The notes: generated by a model not told the origin, from the sequence alone. A stretch of DNA of 64,000 nt from Acinetobacter beijerinckii CIP 110307 (GCF_000369005.1 NZ_KB849765.1:62001-126000); one strand, 5' to 3'; shown: positions 1-9,262, counted from the first letter of the stretch. Translations and numbers: made by a program.

Positions 1-611
1 AAATTGCTGATCGCTACGGCAGTCTTGATGTCCTGATTAACAACGCAGGACTATTTGCCAAAACCAAGCAACTCACCGCTGATGGCTTTGAACAACAATT
101 TGGGGTGAATTATCTCGGTCACTTTCTTTTGACTCAAAAACTACTCCCAGTATTAGAAAAATCAGCTCAAGCTCGTATTGTACATCTTGCTTCAATTGCA
201 CACTGGGCAGGTTCAATCAAACCTAATAAGTTCCGTGCAGAAGGTTTTTACAATCCACTGTTTTATTATGGGCAGTCTAAGTTAGCGAATCTTTTATTCA
301 GCAATGCCCTGGCTGAAAAATTCTCAGGCACCACTATTACCAATAACGCATTACATCCTGGCGGTGTTGCATCCGATATTTACAGAGAACTACCAAAACC
401 TGTTTATGAAGTTATGAAAATAGGTTTAATACCAACTTCAGTTCCCGCAAAACTCATCACTGAAATGGCGATTGGAGATCATTGGGCAAACCGCAATGGC
501 GAATATGTTAGTGCACATATGCCAGACTGGAAATCAGCACATGCTAAAAACCAACAGCTTGCACGTGATCTCTATGCTCAATCTATGAATTTTGTAGAAA
601 AATATCTTTAA
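1..611 (+). CDS. Short-chain dehydrogenase/reductase, 5'-truncated
   Basis: The reading frame is open from base 3, so the true start lies left of the window; about 202 C-terminal residues are present. They show the SDR NNAG motif near the cut end, a Ser-containing LASIAHWAG strand (catalytic Ser) and the YxxxK pair in YYGQSKLAN, followed by the HPGGV segment. This layout is typical of the retinol-dehydrogenase/WWOX-like SDR subgroup, which are cytosolic NAD(P)-dependent oxidoreductases. The Rossmann glycine motif is outside the window. Substrate cannot be inferred. An ATG at 105 is internal and not the start. Confidence 0.88.
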   Translation, partial: IADRYGSLDVLINNAGLFAKTKQLTADGFEQQFGVNYLGHFLLTQKLLPVLEKSAQARIVHLASIAHWAGSIKPNKFRAEGFYNPLFYYGQSKLANLLFSNALAEKFSGTTITNNALHPGGVASDIYRELPKPVYEVMKIGLIPTSVPAKLITEMAIGDHWANRNGEYVSAHMPDWKSAHAKNQQLARDLYAQSMNFVEKYL

Positions 612-628
612 CTTATTAGAACGAAATA

Positions 629-654
629 AAAAAGCCACCCGAGGGTGGCTTTTA
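629..654. terminator. Bidirectional terminator between SDR gene and pntB
   Basis: An 11-bp stem AAAAGCCACCC / GGGTGGCTTTT with a GA loop, flanked by A and T runs, lies between the convergent SDR gene and pntB. It can stop transcripts from both sides. Confidence 0.85.
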
Positions 655-674
655 CAATCTTGAGCGAGGTCAGA

Positions 675-2129
675 TTAGTGACCACCACCATTGATTGCTT
701 TCGTCATATCTTCAACAACTTTCTTCGCATCACCGAAGATCATCATGGTTTTTTCATTATAGAACAAATCGTTGTCTAAGCCAGCATAACCTGTTGCCAT
801 AGAACGCTTGATCACCATGATGGTACGTGCTTTATGCGCTTCAAGAATAGGCATACCATAAATTGGTGATGTCGGATCGTCTTTCGCCGCAGGGTTTACT
901 ACGTCATTCGCACCAATCACAAGTACTACGTCTGTTGCAGGGAAGTCTGAGTTAATCTCATCCATTTCCAAGATGTCTTCATACGCGACATCTGCTTCTG
1001 CTAACAATACGTTCATGTGACCAGGCATACGACCAGCAACTGGATGAATCGCGAAGCGAACTTTTACGCCCTGCTCTTTTAAGATTTCGCACAATTCTTT
1101 AACCGCATTCTGTGCACGACCTTGTGCCATACCGTAACCCGGTACAATCACAACGCTATCGGCATTTGACATCAGAAAGCCTGCGTCATCTGCTGAACCA
1201 GAACGGTGGTTACGTTGAACTTGCTCACCTTTGTCTGCTGATGCAACTGCTGTACCACCCATCGCACCACCAAACAATACGTTGATGATTGAACGGTTCA
1301 TTGCCTTACACATAATGTAAGAAAGAATTGCACCAGAAGAACCTACAAGCGAACCAGCAACGATCAACATATTGTTTTCAAGTGTGAAACCAATACCTGC
1401 TGCCGCCCAGCCTGAGAATGAGTTAAGAAGTGATACCACAACTGGCATATCACCACCGCCCACTGGCGCAATCCAAACCCAACCAAATGCAAGTGCAAGT
1501 GCTGTCATTGCCCAGAAAGCAGTCATGTTATTCGTTAAGAAGAACATAATGCCTGCCGCAAGCATTGCAGCAAAGATAAGCGCTTGAACAGGTTTGACCC
1601 ATGCACCAGAAATGGTTTTTGCCCATTTCTTCGCAGCTAACTTGCCGTAAGCAAATACTGATGCAGTAAAGGTAATTGCGCCAACAAAGCAGCCAACAAA
1701 CAATTCAAATAAATGAACCTTACTCATGTGAGCATGTTGTACGCCAGCAGCTGTTAACGCAGCTTCATTTTCAGCAAATAATGCTGTCAATTGGTTGTTA
1801 TGCAAAATTGCAGCAATTGCAATTAATACCGCAGCCAAACCAACCAATGAGTGCATCAATGCAACTGTTTCAGGCATTTGCGTCATTGGAACTGTTCTCG
1901 CACGAGCGATACCAACAATACCACCTAATACCATTGCACCAACGATCATCCAAACTACTGGATGTTCTGCAACAAAGAAGGTTGTTGCTACAGCAATCGC
2001 CATAGCGATCATGCCGTAACGGTTACCTGCAATCGCAGTCTTAGGACCTGATAAACCACGTAAGGTTAAGATAAAAAGGACGGCACCGATCAGGTAGAAC
2101 CATTCCGCATAGTCTCGAATAAATTCCAT
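675..2129 (-). CDS. pntB: NAD(P) transhydrogenase subunit beta
   Basis: 484 residues: about nine hydrophobic segments in the first 290 residues (dII), then the soluble NADP(H)-binding dIII with the VPGYGMAQGRAQ motif and VVLVIGANDVVNP. This is the standard architecture of the membrane proton-translocating transhydrogenase beta subunit, which drives NADP+ reduction by NADH with the proton gradient. It ends the leftward operon, three bases downstream of the small membrane subunit. Length matches the family (about 460-485). Confidence 0.97.
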   Translation of the reverse strand: MEFIRDYAEWFYLIGAVLFILTLRGLSGPKTAIAGNRYGMIAMAIAVATTFFVAEHPVVWMIVGAMVLGGIVGIARARTVPMTQMPETVALMHSLVGLAAVLIAIAAILHNNQLTALFAENEAALTAAGVQHAHMSKVHLFELFVGCFVGAITFTASVFAYGKLAAKKWAKTISGAWVKPVQALIFAAMLAAGIMFFLTNNMTAFWAMTALALAFGWVWIAPVGGGDMPVVVSLLNSFSGWAAAGIGFTLENNMLIVAGSLVGSSGAILSYIMCKAMNRSIINVLFGGAMGGTAVASADKGEQVQRNHRSGSADDAGFLMSNADSVVIVPGYGMAQGRAQNAVKELCEILKEQGVKVRFAIHPVAGRMPGHMNVLLAEADVAYEDILEMDEINSDFPATDVVLVIGANDVVNPAAKDDPTSPIYGMPILEAHKARTIMVIKRSMATGYAGLDNDLFYNEKTMMIFGDAKKVVEDMTKAINGGGH

Positions 2130-2132
2130 CGA

Positions 2133-2456
2133 TTAGCCCTCTTTTTTCTTTTGCTTTGGCTTGAACATTTCAAGCATACGCGCAGTTACAGCAAAGCCAC
2201 CAAAGATATTGATACTTGCCAAGAACACCGCAATCGCACCAAGGACACTGACAACGTTTACGCTTTGAAATGCAACATTTGCATCTAATCCAATCACTGG
2301 CATACCCACAGTTTGGATCATTGCTCCAACAACAATAATTGAAGACAACGCATTGGTTACTGCCATAAGTGGTGTATGTAAAGCAGGTGTTACACCCCAA
2401 ACCACGTAATAACCCACGAAGATAGCAAGGACGAAAATTGTAATCGTTTCAACCAT
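2133..2456 (-). CDS. pntAB: NAD(P) transhydrogenase, small membrane subunit (alpha-2)
   Basis: 107 residues with three hydrophobic helices ([19 protein letters not shown] at the start, [14 protein letters not shown] and a last segment near residue 75-95) and a lysine-rich tail. It corresponds to the membrane part of E. coli PntA, here a separate gene as in Rhodospirillum-type three-subunit enzymes. It sits between pntAA (11 bp upstream) and pntB (3 bp downstream), so the three are almost certainly cotranscribed and assembled together. Confidence 0.94.
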   Translation of the reverse strand: MVETITIFVLAIFVGYYVVWGVTPALHTPLMAVTNALSSIIVVGAMIQTVGMPVIGLDANVAFQSVNVVSVLGAIAVFLASINIFGGFAVTARMLEMFKPKQKKKEG

Positions 2457-2467
2457 GAGAACTCTCC

Positions 2468-3595
2468 TTAACCGCGCTTGAGCAGTACTTGACCGCCATG
2501 AGTCACGAGTAACGCTTTTTGGATTTCTTCTTCTGGATTAATCGCAAAGTTTTTGTCTTTATCGAATAATGTTTCAAGGAAATTGAAAACGTTACGTGCA
2601 TACAATGCAGATGCTTCTGTTGCAACTGTGCCTGGAATATTTGGAATACCCAAAATTTTCACGCCATTTTCAGTAACAACAGTTTCGCCTTCTTTAGAAC
2701 CTTCAACGTTACCGCCCGTTTCAACTGCCATATCTAAAATGACAGAACCCGGTTTCATTTTGGCAACGGTTTCAGCTTTAATTAAACGCGGAGCATTACG
2801 ACCTGGAATCAATGCAGTGGTGATTACGATGTCAGCATTTGATACAGCTTTATCTACAATCGCAGCTTGATCTTTGATGTATTGCTCACCAGGCTGCCAA
2901 CCATAACCACTTTTCGCAGCTTCAGCAGCACGTTGTTTTTCTTCATCTGACATTGGTACGTCTAACCATTTACCGCCTAAAGACTCAACTTGTTCTTTAG
3001 CCGTTGGACGTAAGTCAGTTGCTTCCACAACCGCACCTAAACGTTTTGCAGTCGCAATTGCTTGAAGACCAGCAACACCAACACCCATGATCACAACACG
3101 CGCAGGTTTTACGGTACCCGCAGCAGTCATTAACATTGGGAACATACGTTGATATTCAGCCGCAGCTAACAATACAGATTTATAACCCGCCAAATTTGCT
3201 TGAGAAGAAAGTACATCCATATTTTGTGCACGTGAAAGTGTACGTGGAAGTAACTCTAAAGCAAAAGCAGACACTTGCTGAGCAGCAAATTGGTCTAATT
3301 CTGGATTGCGGTAAGGGTCAAACATTGCAATAACAGCCGTATTCGCCGCAAGTTTTTGAATTTCGTCACCGCTAGGAGCACGTACCTTCAAAACAATCTG
3401 GCTGCCTGTATAAGCATCGTCCGTAATAGTTGCGCCAACTTGTTCATATGCACTGTCAATATAGGCTGCTTTAACACCAGCGCCACGTTGAATGACAATG
3501 CTATGACCTGCGTTAATCAACTTCTTAACTGTTTCTGGTGTTGCCGCTACACGACTTTCACCTGCAACAGTTTCGGTTGGGATTCCGATCTGCAT
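2468..3595 (-). CDS. pntAA: NAD(P) transhydrogenase subunit alpha, soluble NAD(H) domain
   Basis: 375 residues, the dI domain: N-terminal MQIGIPTE, the alanine dehydrogenase/PNT-like fold, and the nucleotide-binding [18 protein letters not shown] segment near residue 170. It lacks membrane helices, which are encoded by the next gene. Start ATG is preceded by GAGGAACG at good ribosome-binding distance. It is first in the leftward pnt operon, whose promoter must lie in 3596-3800. Function: binds NADH for hydride transfer to NADP+ in the complex. Confidence 0.96.
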   Translation of the reverse strand: MQIGIPTETVAGESRVAATPETVKKLINAGHSIVIQRGAGVKAAYIDSAYEQVGATITDDAYTGSQIVLKVRAPSGDEIQKLAANTAVIAMFDPYRNPELDQFAAQQVSAFALELLPRTLSRAQNMDVLSSQANLAGYKSVLLAAAEYQRMFPMLMTAAGTVKPARVVIMGVGVAGLQAIATAKRLGAVVEATDLRPTAKEQVESLGGKWLDVPMSDEEKQRAAEAAKSGYGWQPGEQYIKDQAAIVDKAVSNADIVITTALIPGRNAPRLIKAETVAKMKPGSVILDMAVETGGNVEGSKEGETVVTENGVKILGIPNIPGTVATEASALYARNVFNFLETLFDKDKNFAINPEEEIQKALLVTHGGQVLLKRG

Positions 3596-4294
3596 GAGCG
3601 TTCCTCAAGCTAGTTTTTCTTAAGTAAACATCGCGAGTCGCAATGTTTCCCCCAGGAGTATTCTTTGTTGAATTTTGGATTCTAATGGAACTTTTTTAAA
3701 ATTCCACCCAATATTTATTTAATAAATACCTATATTTTGAACTGATGATTCAGATTAATGTTTACAACTTGTATAATCAGTATGTTTGTCTGCTTATAAA
3801 GAAAATTACTTCATCTTTACAAGCAATATCGGAAAGTCTGATTATTCAGAAACATTGACCGATCTACTGCTATCTTTATCGAACATTTTTTGACAACAGT
3901 CCTAACATTTAATAAATAAAAATTAGGTTTAGTCTCATCATCATTGAATAGCAAATAGCCTGTCCCTACATCTAATGCTGTATTGACAGTCATGCTATTA
4001 ATTATTGATTTGAATTTGCATCATAAGCATGCAATTCATCAGAAGTATTGGCTTATTTAAACTTTTATAGCGTTTTTAGTGCGACTCTTGCGTTTCGGAT
4101 ACAGCCCTAATTTTGTGTGAATAAGCATATAAATTGACTTATGAATATTTGTAGGTCGCTTTGTATTATCACAGACGAGTACTATTAAAAATAAATGTAA
4201 AAATTTGAATTGGCATTTTTTCAAGTGATATTTGTATAACTTTGTCTAACCAAACCACGAAAACCGCACAAAATTAGTGCAAAATCTCGTTTAT
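3596..4294. other. Intergenic region between pntAA and soxR
   Basis: About 700 AT-rich bases without a convincing reading frame on either strand. The right-hand part is the 3' flank of soxR; the left-hand part should carry the leftward pnt promoter. No strong hairpin or repeat was recognised. Confidence 0.5.
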
Positions 4295-4780
4295 TTAATC
4301 TATCGTAATATTTTTCTGATTTAATAAAAATAAAATTTCCTGAAAATGTGCGCCCATAGCCTCTTCTGCAAGGCAATCATTTGGATTTCGGAGTGGGCAT
4401 TGTTCCAAAGACAAACAACCACAACCAATACATTGATCTAATTGCTGGCGTAACTGGAGTAACATCATAATTTGCTGATCAAGTTGTCCTTGCCATTGTT
4501 GTGACATGACTTGCCAATCTTTTTTTGTCGCTACTTGTTGTTTAGGTAAAGTCATAAAGGTTTGTTTAATTTGCTGCAAACTAATTCCTACTTGTTGGGC
4601 AGCTTTAATAATCGCAATGCGTCTTAACATTGCTCTCTGATAACGACGTTGATTACCCTCGGTTCGAGTTCCCCAAATCAACTCTTTTTCTTCATAAAAA
4701 CGAATGGTCGGCACACTTACGCCACTGCGTTTTGCGAGTTCACCGATACTCAACCAAGAATGTGCTTGCTCTTGTTTCAA
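4295..4780 (-). CDS. soxR: Redox-sensing transcriptional activator SoxR
   Basis: 161 residues. N-terminal MerR winged helix (LSIGELAKRSGVSVPTIRFYE, residues 10-30), dimerisation helix, then the [2Fe-2S] ligands C117, C120, C122 and C128 in CIGCGCLSLEQC. This cysteine pattern is diagnostic for SoxR, which is oxidised or nitrosylated to activate its target promoter. The start codon is TTG at 4780: an in-frame stop lies a few codons upstream and the next Met is inside the DNA-binding domain, while AGAGGT precedes the TTG. It is divergent from the RidA/MFS pair across a SoxR box, so that pair is the likely direct target. Confidence 0.95.
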   Translation of the reverse strand: MKQEQAHSWLSIGELAKRSGVSVPTIRFYEEKELIWGTRTEGNQRRYQRAMLRRIAIIKAAQQVGISLQQIKQTFMTLPKQQVATKKDWQVMSQQWQGQLDQQIMMLLQLRQQLDQCIGCGCLSLEQCPLRNPNDCLAEEAMGAHFQEILFLLNQKNITID

Positions 4781-4787
4781 AATATGC

Positions 4788-4818
4788 TTGACCTCTAGTT
4801 AACTTGAGCTTTGATACT
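4788..4818 (+). promoter_or_regulatory. SoxR box within a 19-bp-spacer promoter
   Basis: TTGACC (4788-4793) and GATACT (4813-4818) are separated by 19 bp, the over-long spacer typical of MerR-family promoters. The spacer start overlaps CCTCTAGTTAACTTGAGC (4792-4809), which differs from the E. coli soxbox CCTCAAGTTAACTTGAGG at two positions. It reads rightward to the gene at 4850. Confidence 0.9.
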
Positions 4819-4849
4819 AACATATCTCAATTAAATAGAAGGTTATGCA

Positions 4850-5269
4850 ATGATTACAATAGATACTGGAGCCTTCAGATGTATCAACCCTGAAGCATTA
4901 TATGACCCAACGCCAAATGGTTATAGCCATGTAGTAGTGATACAACCCAATATGCGAATTATTCATATTGCTGGGCAAGGTGGTGAAAATAAAAAAGGTG
5001 AACTTTCACCAAATTTCGACCAACAGCTACAACAAGTATTTTATAATATTGAAATAGCACTTAACTCAGCCCAAGCACAGTTCAACGATATTGCAGTTCT
5101 ACGCGTACTCATTGTCAATCACAATGCAGAAAAACTTCAGATATTGACAGATGCCATTCTTAATATATGGAAAAAATCTCCTTTGCCAGTATGTACACTT
5201 ATTCCAGTACCGTGCCTAGCACTGAAAGATATGCAAGTTGAGATTGAAGCAACTGCTTATACCGCATAA
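4850..5269 (+). CDS. RidA (YjgF/YER057c/UK114) family protein
   Basis: 139 residues with the RidA-like order of strands: VVVIQPNMRIIHIAGQGGENKKGEL, a central helix QQLQQVFYNIEIALNSAQAQFNDIAVLRVLIVNH, and the C-terminal PVPCLALKDMQVEIEATAYTA. RidA proteins are small trimeric enzymes; the best known deaminate reactive enamines/imines, but subfamilies differ and the classical Arg of RidA is not obvious here. It is the first gene behind the SoxR promoter and is followed 19 bp later by an MFS gene, suggesting an induced response to redox-active compounds. Confidence 0.85.
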   Translation: MITIDTGAFRCINPEALYDPTPNGYSHVVVIQPNMRIIHIAGQGGENKKGELSPNFDQQLQQVFYNIEIALNSAQAQFNDIAVLRVLIVNHNAEKLQILTDAILNIWKKSPLPVCTLIPVPCLALKDMQVEIEATAYTA

Positions 5270-5288
5270 ATCTGCCCAAGAGAAAATT

Positions 5289-6482
5289 ATGTCTACCTCC
5301 CAAGATATTAGTCAAAATAAAGCTTTACTCTGGTTTATGGCGGCAGCATGCGGTTTGTGTGCAGGTGCAAACTATTATAGTCAACCGCTGATTCATTCTA
5401 TCCAGCAATACTTTTCAGTCAGCCAAAGCCAAGCAGCACTGACCGTCACTTTTGCACAAGTGTCTTATGCACTTGGTTTACTGTTTATTGTTCCAATGGG
5501 AGATGTGGTTAACAAAACTAAATTTATTCCATTATTAATGGCACTATGTGCAGTTGGATTATTTATCAGTGCATTCTCTATCAATCTACCCATGCTTTGG
5601 GTGGGTACAGTTATGGCTGGATTATTCTCTGTCGCAGCACAAGTTTTGATTCCTTTAGCAACCATGACAGTTCAGCCTGAGAAAACAGGCGAAGTTGTCG
5701 GCTTTTTAATGAGTGGTTTACTGGTTGGTATTTTACTTTCTACTAGCTTGGCAGGTTTGTTTTCCAATCTGTTCCACTGGAAAGTTATCTATGTGGTGAG
5801 TGGTGTTTTGATGCTACTACTCGCGTTTGCATTAAAAAGCCGCTTACCTTATGTGATGAAAATGAAGCTGAATTATGGACAAGTTTTCATTTCGATGGGG
5901 AAACTGTTAAAACAGGAAAAGCGTCTAGTTTTAAGAGCACTCACTGGTGGCTTCGCTTTCGCAGCGGTGAGTATTTTATATTCCACGATTGCCTTACTTC
6001 TGAGCTCAGCCTATCAATTACCAGATTTATTAATTGGTATGGTGACTTTAGTCGGTATTTTTGGCGCTTTATCAACTCAATATATCGGCAAATATGCTGA
6101 TCAAGGGTTTACCAATCAACTCACATGGATAGGTTGTGCTTTGTTTATTCTGAGTTGGATTTTTTTCTATTTCGGGCAAACCTACTTATTCAGCTATATT
6201 CTAGGCTTTGCATTAATTCAATTGGCTTTAGCGCTGGTACATACCAGCAATCAAAGTATTATTTTCCGATTACGTCCTGATGCAAAATCACGGATTAATG
6301 CCATTTATATGACTGCCTATTTCACTGGAGGCGCATGTGGCTCAGCACTTGGTATATTTGCATGGAATCACGGTGGCTGGACGATGACCTGTTTAGCAGG
6401 GATTAGTTTAGTATTTGCCTGCATAATCTTTAGTTTAATTGATAATCTTTTAAATCAAAAACAAAAAAGCATTTCTTGCTAA
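5289..6482 (+). CDS. MFS transporter, SoxR-linked
   Basis: 397 residues from ATG 5289 (MSTSQDISQNK), preceded by AAGAGAAAATT; an upstream TTG in the same frame overlaps the previous gene and is less likely. About 12 hydrophobic segments; the A-motif-like region is GDVVNKTKFIP after the second helix. It resembles the YnfM/arabinose-efflux-like branch of drug/proton antiporters. Cotranscribed with the RidA-family gene under the SoxR box, so it probably exports redox-cycling or toxic compounds. Substrate not determinable from sequence. Confidence 0.88.
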   Translation: MSTSQDISQNKALLWFMAAACGLCAGANYYSQPLIHSIQQYFSVSQSQAALTVTFAQVSYALGLLFIVPMGDVVNKTKFIPLLMALCAVGLFISAFSINLPMLWVGTVMAGLFSVAAQVLIPLATMTVQPEKTGEVVGFLMSGLLVGILLSTSLAGLFSNLFHWKVIYVVSGVLMLLLAFALKSRLPYVMKMKLNYGQVFISMGKLLKQEKRLVLRALTGGFAFAAVSILYSTIALLLSSAYQLPDLLIGMVTLVGIFGALSTQYIGKYADQGFTNQLTWIGCALFILSWIFFYFGQTYLFSYILGFALIQLALALVHTSNQSIIFRLRPDAKSRINAIYMTAYFTGGACGSALGIFAWNHGGWTMTCLAGISLVFACIIFSLIDNLLNQKQKSISC

Positions 6483-6490
6483 ATATCTCA

Positions 6491-6529
6491 CTGCAAATAT
6501 TGCCTTCATTTTTGAAGTAATATTTGCAG
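6491..6529 (+). terminator. Hairpin downstream of the MFS gene
   Basis: CTGCAAATATT (6491-6501) pairs with AATATTTGCAG (6519-6529), continuing into CTTCA / TGAAG, a nearly perfect 39-nt hairpin. It lacks a clean U run, but its place 8 bp after the stop codon makes it the likely end of the SoxR-controlled transcript. Confidence 0.65.
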
Positions 6530-7006
6530 GCATAGTCTTATTTTCAACCATCTTTTTAAATTGTTTATCTTTCAAAAAATAGCTAAAAATGGAGTCATAA
6601 TTAATATGACAACATATTGTTGTGTTTTGTTAAAATTGTAAACATCAAAAAACCACAACAATAAAATAAGCACCTGTTTTTTATAAAATTAAATAATCTT
6701 AAAAATGTAATTTTTGATCAAATAATAAACTATTGTAAGTCATATCTCACAATCGTGTAAGCCAAAAGCGTATTTTACAAGCAATTGATTTTTTTGATAA
6801 TTAGCAACGTACATACAAGCAATCTTTACTATTAAATAGAAAGCTGAATATTAATGAAGAGATCTGGAGAAAAAACAAAGCAATCTTTATTAATATAAAA
6901 ATGCTTAATAATAGAAAAGTATCTCAAATAAAGTACAGCTATGTACAATCTTCCCTCTGGAAACAGAGGGAAGGTTTTCTCAAATTTTTATGATAGGAAA
7001 TAGAAT
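6530..7006. other. Intergenic region with a GAAA-loop hairpin
   Basis: No reading frame of note. At 6950-6973 a perfect 10-bp stem CTTCCCTCTG / CAGAGGGAAG closes a GAAA tetraloop and is followed by GTTTTCTC, 33 bp before the next start codon. It could be a terminator of an unseen short rightward transcript or a 5'-leader structure of the membrane protein gene. Confidence 0.6.
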
Positions 7007-7345
7007 ATGTTTACTGCAAAAAATATTTTTGTATTTTTACTATCAATATTAAGCTTATGCCTATTGCTCATTTTATTTAATTTTTTAGGTTTTAATGAGA
7101 CACTCAATCTCACCATTTCAGCCAGTATTTTTGGATTATTTATAACTTGGTATTTCAAAGGTAATGAGTTTTGCTTAATCCTCTTTGCATTTTTTTATGC
7201 TTCGATGCTCATCATCAGTCAAAGTTTGGATGTGATATTGATGTTCATGACATCCACAGCAATGTATCTACTCACAATCAAAGTTATTCCTAGGTTGAGC
7301 AATATTGATAGCAAAGCACTGTTTAATCAAACTAGAACGGATTGA
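7007..7345 (+). CDS. Small membrane protein of unknown function
   Basis: 112 residues, mostly hydrophobic, with about four transmembrane segments (NIFVFLLSILSLCLLLILF; LTISASIFGLFITWYF; ILFAFFYASMLIISQ; LDVILMFMTSTAMYLLTI) and a short polar tail. ATG 7007 has AGGAAATAG upstream. I do not recognise a family. It runs convergent to, and overlaps by 14 bp, the BLUF photoreceptor gene, and it is preceded by a strong tetraloop hairpin. Confidence 0.7.
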   Translation: MFTAKNIFVFLLSILSLCLLLILFNFLGFNETLNLTISASIFGLFITWYFKGNEFCLILFAFFYASMLIISQSLDVILMFMTSTAMYLLTIKVIPRLSNIDSKALFNQTRTD

Positions 7346-7805
7346 CACCTCGGTTCAACATACCAACCTTTTTAAGACCAACGGGTATCTTACTCTGCTC
7401 TGCAATCAAAAGCTCTTGTAGAAAAGGGGTTAAACTCTGCTCATTTAAACAGCTAGGATTGAAATTATTCTCTCCTAGCTGAAGAAAAAAATATTCAATA
7501 TTGGTTTCACGTTGCACATATTTCATTGACCATTTTTTAAAAGAAAATTGTTCAATGACATAACTACTAATATGTTTGACACTATGATGCCTTGAATCTG
7601 CGATTATTTTTTCGAAGATGCGCTCTACAGCATTCTTCTCCCCTTCTAAACATTGAAAGAAAGCATTATCAGCATAATACAACACACCGTAAATTTGATG
7701 ACGCGTATTGAAATCTCTCGCTTCGGTGAGGATATCACGTAAATCTTGTAATAAATCATCGCCTTCATCGTTTCGCTGACTGGAATAACATAGGCGAATT
7801 TTCAT
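7332..7805 (-). CDS. BLUF-domain blue-light sensor (BlsA-like)
   Basis: 157 residues from ATG 7805 (MKIRLCYSSQ); a TTG two codons upstream is possible but less likely. One BLUF domain fills residues 1-95: Y7, N33 in DFNTRHQIYG and Q51 in FFQCLEG match the flavin hydrogen-bond network (Tyr/Asn/Gln), and FSFKKWSMKYV near residue 90 holds the conserved Trp. No output domain follows, so it is a short stand-alone photoreceptor like Acinetobacter BlsA, which binds FAD and controls light-dependent behaviour by protein-protein contacts. GGAAT lies about 8 bases upstream of the start. Confidence 0.93.
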   Translation of the reverse strand: MKIRLCYSSQRNDEGDDLLQDLRDILTEARDFNTRHQIYGVLYYADNAFFQCLEGEKNAVERIFEKIIADSRHHSVKHISSYVIEQFSFKKWSMKYVQRETNIEYFFLQLGENNFNPSCLNEQSLTPFLQELLIAEQSKIPVGLKKVGMLNRGVNPF

Positions 7806-7993
7806 AAACAATTCCGTGAAACTTATCGTTTCATCATGTATAGATTTTTTAATTTATCATATGTTTATATCAAACAATAAAAAAACAGCAAAAATTCAAT
7901 TTATTTTAAGTGAATCTCAAATATTGATAAATTTTAGTTTAGATCAAAATCATTGAACCGATACTTTATAAAATATCACTTGGACTTGCTTGA

Positions 7994-8022
7994 AATAAAC
8001 CCACAAAAAAATTGTGGATTTA
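7994..8022 (-). terminator. Hairpin downstream of the 72-residue hypothetical gene
   Basis: AATAAACCCACAA and TTGTGGATTTATT form a stem with one bulged base and an A/T loop. It lies about 55 bp beyond the leftward gene at 8076, with U-rich sequence on that strand. Confidence 0.45.
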
Positions 8023-8075
8023 TTACATAGATTAATGCAGCTTTACACCCTTTCAATAACGCTCATTTTCCTTAC

Positions 8076-8294
8076 TTAAATTGGGTCGACTGTCTCTACA
8101 TATCTATAAATGCAACCATCTTTTGGATTTTCATAAAGCAGGTCAATATTGGGTAAAAGGATGTCACCTTCTACTTCAATTTGTTCAATCCGCTTAAACA
8201 AAGGAACTTCTTGATCACTCAATTCTTTAATTTTAGCGACTGCTATCTTTTCAGATTCAAATTGATCCTTCACCTTGATTTTTATATTATTCAT
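8076..8294 (-). CDS. Hypothetical protein, 72 residues
   Basis: A short acidic protein (MNNIKIKVKDQFESEKIAV ... CIYRYVETVDPI) with no signal peptide, membrane helix or recognised domain. A GGAG box 7 bases before the ATG and isolated position between two intergenic spaces support a real gene. Function unknown. Confidence 0.6.
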   Translation of the reverse strand: MNNIKIKVKDQFESEKIAVAKIKELSDQEVPLFKRIEQIEVEGDILLPNIDLLYENPKDGCIYRYVETVDPI

Positions 8295-9099
8295 TAGAAA
8301 CTCCAGTTCTACTCATTGAAAACCATAAAGAAAGTAAAATGATGGAATTGAAAACAGTCAATTACATCGTAAAAAATTAAAACAAAACGTTAGGCCTGAT
8401 TTTAATGAAGTAATTTTTGTAGAGAATATTCACATCTTTCGACATCGTCTCAAACAAAATATCCTAAACTTTTAATTAAAATTTATAACTGAGAACACCG
8501 ACTTGAAATGAAACTGTAAATCCGTTGATTCCAAGTTTAGATTCAAGATGAAGTCTTTAAAAAATTGATCAGAAAATCTCAGAAACAGAATCATTCACAC
8601 CAATTAATCAAAATAAGCCTCATCTATAGCAAATTCATTTGCTCATCAGTTATGTCAAGCAATATGGCAAATTCAATAATCAATTGTCGATAAAATGGTT
8701 GTAACTAAAAATATTGTTTATTGTTTTTATTAAATATAAACAAATAGTTAAATAAAATAGTAGTTTTTCAAAATTACAATCCGTAAATTAATTAAGTGAT
8801 ACACATCACATTTTTACTTTATAAAAGTAATCATTTATTTCTATGGAACGTTAATCATTGATGAAATGTACTGATATTATTTTTATGTTAGTATTGCGCC
8901 CCGCTGAGATGTCTAAAAATTAGCATCTTTAGTTCGTTTTTCAATCCACTCGCTTTTCTTCGACACATCACATGTCAATCGTAACTTGCAGAACAGTAAT
9001 ATTCTGCCATTACTTTTTTATGTACTAAATGTGAAGTAAAGATAAACTAATCAAAAGCAGTTTTAAGACTCTGATTATTGTTGTCCAACATTGAATTAT
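8295..9099. other. Intergenic region upstream of the native dusA start
   Basis: About 800 AT-rich bases with no supportable gene. A weak hairpin (AGATG / GCATCT around 8906-8931) precedes the old dusA promoter; TTGTCC near 9081 and TATGAT at 9103-9108, spaced about 16 bp, could be its -35/-10 boxes, now reading into a dead 28-codon frame. Confidence 0.45.
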
Positions 9100-9113
9100 A
9101 GGTATGATTTTTA

Positions 9114-9200
9114 ATGAATACTGAACAAAACATTAAAACAACTCAAACACCAAGAATCAGTGTCGCCCCAATGATGGATTGGACTTATTTTTTTAAATAA
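9114..9200 (+). pseudogene. dusA: Truncated native dusA 5' end left of the integrated element
   Basis: The frame MNTEQNIKTTQTPRISVAPM... matches the first 24 codons of the intact dusA at 30926 and then runs into element sequence and stops at TAA 9198-9200, giving only 28 codons. The segment AGGTATGATTTTTAATGA upstream is also identical to that before the intact gene. This is the leftover of the original dusA start after insertion. Confidence 0.95.
9171..9184 (+). repeat. attL core
   Basis: ATGATGGATTGGAC, identical to 30983-30996 and located at codons 20-24 of the dusA frame. Sequence identity with the right copy stops exactly after this 14-mer. The exact crossover base cannot be fixed because homology with scattered mismatches extends upstream. 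Confidence 0.85.
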
Positions 9201-9238
9201 TTCATATATTACAATAATTTAAATAAAAAAATAATAAT

Positions 9239-9262
9239 TATGGTGTAAAAATGGTGCAAAAT
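9239..9262 (+). promoter_or_regulatory. Putative integrase arm sites, left end
   Basis: TATGGTGTAAAAATGGTGCAAA carries TGGTGTA (9241-9247) and TGGTGCA (9252-9258), spaced 11 bp. The right end has the same motif pair with 12-bp spacing. Matching short repeats just inside both ends are expected of integrase or excisionase arm-binding sites. Confidence 0.6.
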
